Below, piece after piece: positions 6,908-10,800 of a stretch of DNA of 10,800 nt (its first letter is position 1; every line of letters begins with the position of its first letter). Both the position numbers and the translations under genes were made by a program. The stretch is from Gammaproteobacteria bacterium (GTDB taxonomy: Bacteria > Pseudomonadota > Gammaproteobacteria > Granulosicoccales > Granulosicoccaceae), in contig JAHQVR010000029.1 in NCBI GenBank assembly GCA_019634245.1, positions 1 through 10,800 of the forward strand. The letters run 5' to 3'. The notes under the pieces are model-generated. The model searched no databases, was not told where the DNA came from, and saw only the letters and a program-made list of their open reading frames with translations.

Positions 6908-7510
6908 ATGCTAATGGTAAGAATCAGATTCGGTTTGTTGCTGATAATCATGTCGCTTCTATGTGGCCTGGCACAGGCTAACCATGTCAAGTGCAAGTGC
7001 CCGAACATTGATGCGCGCGCAACGGGCAGTACCAGTTGTTCGGCTAGCGAATCCAGCGGGATTTGCACCATCTCATTTAACGAATTTGATGACCGATTAG
7101 AGCTCACTGCCAGAGACCTATTGAGTCGGGTTGGTAAATGGAAAGAAGTCGCCTATTCCGAGTTTCCGGCAAACGATCAAGTAAATTCACCTCAGAGCTT
7201 TACACGAAAAAATGCTCGATTGCTCAGTTCGAAGGATCCGGCTAGTCTTATCGATCAAATCATGATTTATTCTCTAGTTGCTCTGGTGGATAGCGGAAAA
7301 ATGGATGATCAGGCGGAGCGAATTGCAGATGTTCATGCACTACTGCGAAGGAACGCAAGCGTAATTAGTGCCGCCTTTGTTTCTGATGGCCAGCGAATAG
7401 AAGATCAGGGTGTGATAGTGCAAATGGGGTGCTTTGAATTTAAACGAGATAATTTCTGGGCTATGTATAAGGCATCATGGTCAGTTGCAATATCAAATGA
7501 GCAATGTTGA
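6908..7510 (+). CDS. Secreted cysteine-rich protein paired with the TIR protein
   Basis: The 200-residue product starts at ATG 6908, four bases after the TIR stop codon, with GGAG 8 bases upstream. The frame is open further 5' (to 6812), but that part overlaps the TIR gene and lacks a signal peptide. Residues 1-24 are a clear Sec signal peptide (basic MVRIRF, then a hydrophobic core) with probable cleavage after AQA. The mature part begins NHVKCKCPNID and contains Cys29, 31, 44, 53, 175 and 200, an even number that suits disulphides in the periplasm. The middle looks largely helical. I do not recognise a family. Tight linkage suggests it interacts with the extracytoplasmic domain of the TIR protein, as sensor, ligand or inhibitor. 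Confidence 0.85.
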   Translation: MLMVRIRFGLLLIIMSLLCGLAQANHVKCKCPNIDARATGSTSCSASESSGICTISFNEFDDRLELTARDLLSRVGKWKEVAYSEFPANDQVNSPQSFTRKNARLLSSKDPASLIDQIMIYSLVALVDSGKMDDQAERIADVHALLRRNASVISAAFVSDGQRIEDQGVIVQMGCFEFKRDNFWAMYKASWSVAISNEQC

Positions 7511-7535
7511 ATCTGAAATCAATGATTTCCCATTA

Positions 7536-7556
7536 ACTGAATGTTCAGTCATTTTT
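7536..7556 (+). terminator. Weak terminator-like hairpin after the TIR operon
   Basis: ACTGA (7536-7540) and TCAGT (7545-7549) form a short stem with a 4-base loop, followed by C and ATTTTT. It lies 26 bases beyond the stop of the secreted-protein gene in the convergent spacer. The stem is only 5 bp, so efficient termination is doubtful. Confidence 0.3.
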
Positions 7557-7635
7557 AGCAGCATTTCCTTGTTTGTATCAACAATCAAAAGAATTAGTAA
7601 TGCGAGGGCCAACGGAGAAAACTGAATACCGGGCC

Positions 7636-9504
7636 CTAAACCGCTACATACGTGGATTCAAATTCGGGTTTGCCCACGCGATAGATTTCTCCTTTTTCGG
7701 GTAGAGGGCACACGAAATAATCCCCCTCCTGTGCATATTGCTCCGTACCCCATGGTGCGATTATATAAAACTCTGCACCAACACCAAGCAAAGTACTCAT
7801 CTCATGATCTATCTCAAAAGCAAGAGATTTTCCTGCCGCCTCGTAGTATTGAAATTCGGCGGCCACTGGTTTTGCCGAGTCATAGCGCTTCTCAAATACC
7901 TCCGCCTCCACCAAATAGACCTCCTTCGCGTCGGTGTTGTTTCTAACCACAATTTCTCCCTCCCTGGCGTGCTGACTCGCCTCCTCTCCGGAGTTGGTAA
8001 TGGAAATAATCTCCTCACCTTCAATAGCCAATCGTGCTTCAACTTCGCCTTGCTTTCGATAGACGTTTTCAGCTCTGTCCATCTGGGGCAGAATTTTTGA
8101 CATTAGCAATTCTTGCTCTACGGGCAGATCCGATCGAATTTCACGGCAAATCTCCAGCATGAATTCTGTGTCTTCATCATGGGATTTACTCTCGATTTCC
8201 TTTGTCAAATCGGAATCCATTGGAAGTTTGAGTATGGTAAACAAGTCGGCTAAAAGACCGATGAGCTGCCAATTGGACCACGATTGCCCCGACACCAGGT
8301 CTGCGTACTCGCGGATTTCTTCAACGTCTTTTCGATAAAACGCATGTATGAGTAAAGTTGGTGCCAACCACTCGTCGTCGCTACGAACGTTCACTGCACG
8401 CTGACAGGCGGCATCAAGTAGCGAACTCACTGTTTTAGCTTCCTCTTGGTCCCCTTTTCTATCGCGTTCTACGAGCGTAACTAACAGTTTGTGTGAACAG
8501 TAGTAATCATTTAAATCCAGAGACATTCCATCACGAAAAGCAGCTATTGCTGCCTGTAGGTATTGAGTCTTCTGCCGAGCCATACTAGACGACGCAAGCC
8601 TTCGATACATTCCTCCAAGATTACCCAATCGCAGACATGTCTTGCCTTCTCGTTTAATTAATTCATCAAAAATAGCGATCGCATCAGGTAGCTCTCCACC
8701 CAGACTCAGCGCAAGTGCTTTCTGTTCTTGCATGTACGCCTCATTGCTTATTGTCGCTGGCAAGCTATCAATTACCTCAACCAATCTTGACCAGTTAAGG
8801 TTATCTCTTACGGCATCGACTACTTCTTTCAGCGCAAATTTAGGTAATTGTTGAAGCCGTTCAGGCGATAACATTTGACGCAACGGTTCCTTCTCCCCTT
8901 TGGCGGCACTGATACGCGCAGACGTTAACTCTGTATCGAACTCATAGAGCACAACAGTCCTTTCTCTAAGCTGGTTGTCATAAGAATCCGGCGAGTCGAC
9001 TCCTCGAACCAATTCGTAAACGGGCCCTACACTTTCAGCATAAACAGGAATAGTTTCCACCAGAATAGATTGAACCTCCTGATATTGTTCTTGCGTTGGA
9101 GCGCTCGAATCCAGCGGGTAACGTATCTGTGATATTTGCCTTAAATCAAACAAAGGACGCGCCCAATTAGCTTTAATCAATATGCATCCCGCCTGCCTAG
9201 CCGCATGTCTTACACCAGCTTCGTAATACACGTTACCGTTATCCAGGCTAATATCCGCAAGCACCAGATCTGCATGGACTAACGCATTGAGCATATCCTT
9301 AATAATTACAGAACCTGCCTGCTCATCCGCTCTGAGTGGCATGTAGTCGAGCTCAAGCAAAGCTGGTTTGACCGCCCTTTCCCAAAGCGCGTCGTAATCA
9401 ACCGAATCAGGTCCTGCGCCAGGTTTAAGCCCAGTAGGTTTAGTGCGAAACGGCATTGCTACGAACGCAATTTTTTTAAGGCTGTCGGCTTTTGGTACTT
9501 TCAT
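7636..9504 (-). CDS. Deoxyribosyltransferase-like domain plus TPR-S (TRAFs-binding) protein with two GDW/GDY modules
   Basis: This 622-residue, apparently cytosolic protein has three parts. Residues about 11-132 form a nucleoside 2-deoxyribosyltransferase-like (DRHyd) domain: AFVAMPF (13-19), LRADE (57-61), ADLVLADIS (78-86) and NVYYEAGVRHA (91-101), where Glu95 is the family's catalytic-type glutamate. Residues about 170-460 are a TPR-like region matching the MAP3K TRAFs-binding (TPR-S) type, with LRLGNLGGMYRR (291-302) and a helix ending LDLNDYYCSHKLL (329-341). Residues about 486-622 hold two modules with a GDY/EIV-V...Y.V....F...Y pattern (516-541 and 594-619), also found in the neighbouring 136-residue protein. 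The DRHyd/TPR-S order is that of the N-terminus of ASK1-type MAP3 kinases and of bacterial conflict proteins. It is the last gene of the minus-strand operon. Probable role: nucleotide-ligand processing sensor. The biochemical reaction is not known. Confidence 0.87.
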   Translation of the reverse strand: MKVPKADSLKKIAFVAMPFRTKPTGLKPGAGPDSVDYDALWERAVKPALLELDYMPLRADEQAGSVIIKDMLNALVHADLVLADISLDNGNVYYEAGVRHAARQAGCILIKANWARPLFDLRQISQIRYPLDSSAPTQEQYQEVQSILVETIPVYAESVGPVYELVRGVDSPDSYDNQLRERTVVLYEFDTELTSARISAAKGEKEPLRQMLSPERLQQLPKFALKEVVDAVRDNLNWSRLVEVIDSLPATISNEAYMQEQKALALSLGGELPDAIAIFDELIKREGKTCLRLGNLGGMYRRLASSSMARQKTQYLQAAIAAFRDGMSLDLNDYYCSHKLLVTLVERDRKGDQEEAKTVSSLLDAACQRAVNVRSDDEWLAPTLLIHAFYRKDVEEIREYADLVSGQSWSNWQLIGLLADLFTILKLPMDSDLTKEIESKSHDEDTEFMLEICREIRSDLPVEQELLMSKILPQMDRAENVYRKQGEVEARLAIEGEEIISITNSGEEASQHAREGEIVVRNNTDAKEVYLVEAEVFEKRYDSAKPVAAEFQYYEAAGKSLAFEIDHEMSTLLGVGAEFYIIAPWGTEQYAQEGDYFVCPLPEKGEIYRVGKPEFESTYVAV

Positions 9505-9562
9505 TCAGATTTCTCTTATAGGAAAACTCTCCAACTTAATTTAGAAACTTACCGTTGGTGAA

Positions 9563-9973
9563 TCAGCTATCTGATTCAATGAGCTCATACATATATTCGA
9601 ACTTATCTTTCGATACCGCATAGGCATCCGTACCGTCACAGTTGTTTGAAACAAGATAATCACCTTTAGAATATTCGGTGTAACCCTCGCGAGTTTTTAC
9701 TTTGCCACTCCGAGTTGCCTGTGTGGCCCAAACAGGTGCTGTTTTCACGTACTGAGCTGGCGCTATCTCTTCATAGGTATTTCGGAAACTGTCTTCGCTA
9801 ATGGTGTAACATTCACCATTATTGTTGACCAACCAATCTCTGGCTTGGCATCGTTGTTCACTTCCCCATTTTACGTAGCTAAATCCAACGATATCTAAAT
9901 CGATCTGAACAGCAAGCACTATTTGCTTGTCCCGTTTTTGGTATTTTTTAGATTCCATGTCCCGTTCCAACAA
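9563..9973 (-). CDS. Small protein of two GDW/GDY (PGDYG-like) modules
   Basis: The 136-residue product consists of two similar modules, at about 17-70 (ARDWLVNNNGECYTISEDSF...TYEEI) and 79-133 (KGDYLVSNN...DAYAVSKDKF...YELI). The pattern GD(W/Y)LV.N..GE.Y.V..D.F...Y recalls small phage-associated and PGDYG-type proteins; this family link is from memory. The same module occurs twice in the 622-residue neighbour. The start is taken as TTG at 9973, because GGGAG sits 7 bases upstream of it; the in-frame ATG at 9958 would be 19 bases away, which is too far. No signal peptide or membrane segment is seen. It lies between the patatin gene (101-base gap) and the 622-residue gene (58-base gap), probably in one operon. 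A role as adaptor or regulator linking sensor and effector is inferred. Confidence 0.78.
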   Translation of the reverse strand: MLERDMESKKYQKRDKQIVLAVQIDLDIVGFSYVKWGSEQRCQARDWLVNNNGECYTISEDSFRNTYEEIAPAQYVKTAPVWATQATRSGKVKTREGYTEYSKGDYLVSNNCDGTDAYAVSKDKFEYMYELIESDS

Positions 9974-10074
9974 ATGAATTCTCCCAAATCATACTGGTTC
10001 CGCCATAAGTTTATGAACACCGCTTAGCAATGCGAAAAAACGACTGAAGAGGCGGTGAGTAAGACGTCCATTCT

Positions 10075-10800
10075 TCAATTAAAGGATGAAAAATGGTTAG
10101 CTTTCACGTGATTTTCGGCAACCGCACGCCCGATTTTCTGTAATTTGGGAACACCAGCTACAGCATCAAGCTTACGTACATCTGAGGGGTCAATGTCATT
10201 TAGATCCAGACTGTCTAACCCTTCCCTAGTCAACTCCGCGTTGTAACGAACGTAGGTAAAGAGTTTTTCTTTTGTTGGACCGCCACATTTGGAATTCTTA
10301 ATACTGCACATATCCCCTATTTCACGATCAATTTGCTCTCCCCACAAACAATTACCAAACGTTCGGCAAAGAAAATCTTGCTCAGTCGATGCCGCGTTCA
10401 TTAATGCAACGGGTAAGCTACTGACATTGTAGAGAATGTGCATATCACCGGCAGCAAGATCGGCCCTAGCAATCGGGTTATTCCCTGTACCCACTGAAAC
10501 TACTAGCATTTCTTTTTCACCCGTCTTCCAGTTAAGACCATAAGGTTCAGTGGTGGCCATTAAAAATGTTTGAAATGATGGATTGTTATAACAAGTGATT
10601 CCTCCATCCACAAATAGAAATTCTTTAGAACCAACCGTGACGCTCTCAGGTGGAAAATACACTGGCGCCGCGGTACTGGCTCTGACTAACTGCCAAAGTG
10701 GTATCAAACCATTGTTGTCTTCTCGACTAGAATTGTTGTACTTTGCGTATGGATTGTTGGATACAGGCCATGGTGAATCCGTCGTTGCATTTCGCATAAC
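10075..10800 (-). CDS. Patatin-like phospholipase, C-terminal part (5' end outside window)
   Basis: The open frame runs off the right edge of the window, so the N-terminus, with the oxyanion-hole and nucleophile motifs (GGGxxG and GxSxG), is not visible. About 242 residues are present. RASTAAPVYFPP and, 16 residues later, FVDGGITCYNNP are the hallmark second half of a patatin-type lipase; the Asp of DGG (codon at 10606-10608) is the catalytic aspartate. VSVGTGNNP is also typical. The ATG at 10797 is probably internal. Patatins hydrolyse membrane phospholipids, and several act as abortive-infection effectors (CapV of CBASS). Here the gene is followed by two genes sharing sensor-like modules, which suggests the same role. 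The family is certain, the defence role is inferred. Confidence 0.9.
   Translation of the reverse strand, partial: VMRNATTDSPWPVSNNPYAKYNNSSREDNNGLIPLWQLVRASTAAPVYFPPESVTVGSKEFLFVDGGITCYNNPSFQTFLMATTEPYGLNWKTGEKEMLVVSVGTGNNPIARADLAAGDMHILYNVSSLPVALMNAASTEQDFLCRTFGNCLWGEQIDREIGDMCSIKNSKCGGPTKEKLFTYVRYNAELTREGLDSLDLNDIDPSDVRKLDAVAGVPKLQKIGRAVAENHVKANHFSSFN

Noticed and set aside
7434..7625. Plus-strand 63-codon ORF after the TIR operon
   Set aside because: It overlaps the end of the secreted-protein gene in another frame and has no clear start signal or recognisable features.
10035..10077. Inverted repeat TGAAGA/TCTTCA followed by six T on the minus strand, after the patatin gene
   Set aside because: The loop is about 21 bases and the stem only 6 bp, too weak to claim a terminator; a second CACCGC/GCGGTG pair nearby is equally weak.

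Overview
The window looks like an accessory, island-like part of a bacterial chromosome. A proteobacterium, probably a gammaproteobacterium, is suggested by the lipoprotein and Sec signal peptides and by a glmS-like 3' remnant close to the proteobacterial enzyme. No rRNA, tRNA or CRISPR array was seen, so the taxonomic call is an inference.

Left part (15-2399, minus strand): a DegT/DnrJ/EryC1/StrS PLP-dependent aminotransferase gene lies upstream of a Gfo/Idh/MocA oxidoreductase gene. The pair suits keto-sugar or keto-cyclitol oxidation and transamination, as in amino-sugar or aminocyclitol formation. Between about 2684 and 2917 (plus strand) is the last ~75 codons of glmS without the rest of the gene, a probable relic at a classic insertion site of Tn7-like elements. 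Next (2987-5041, minus) is a large lipoprotein of the vanadium-dependent haloperoxidase family. Its full vanadate-binding residue set is visible, and an unusual duplicated cysteine repeat lies near its N-terminus.

Middle (5042-5910) is mostly gene-poor. It holds a 16-bp tandem repeat that also forms a promoter-like element for the haloperoxidase gene, a doubtful small ORF, the decayed C-terminal tail of an ISL3-like transposase, and a short ORF or gene tail ending 19 bases before the next gene. A two-gene plus-strand operon follows (5911-7510): a TIR-domain protein with one membrane span and an extracytoplasmic cysteine-containing domain, then a secreted cysteine-rich protein. Together they look like an envelope-sensing TIR signalling or defence device.

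Right part (7636-10800, minus strand, convergent with the TIR operon): a patatin-like phospholipase gene (its 5' end is outside the window), then a 136-residue protein made of two GDW/GDY modules, then a 622-residue protein. The last has an N-terminal nucleoside-deoxyribosyltransferase-like domain, a TPR region of the MAP3K TRAFs-binding (TPR-S) type, and two further GDW/GDY modules at its C-terminus. The layout recalls the N-terminal region of eukaryotic ASK1-type kinases, which has been traced to bacterial conflict systems. The three genes are the best candidate for an undescribed immune system here: a nucleotide-processing sensor (622 aa), a small adaptor sharing its modules (136 aa), and a membrane-attacking lipase effector (patatin). 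The two convergent cassettes and the IS relic beside them suggest a small defence island.
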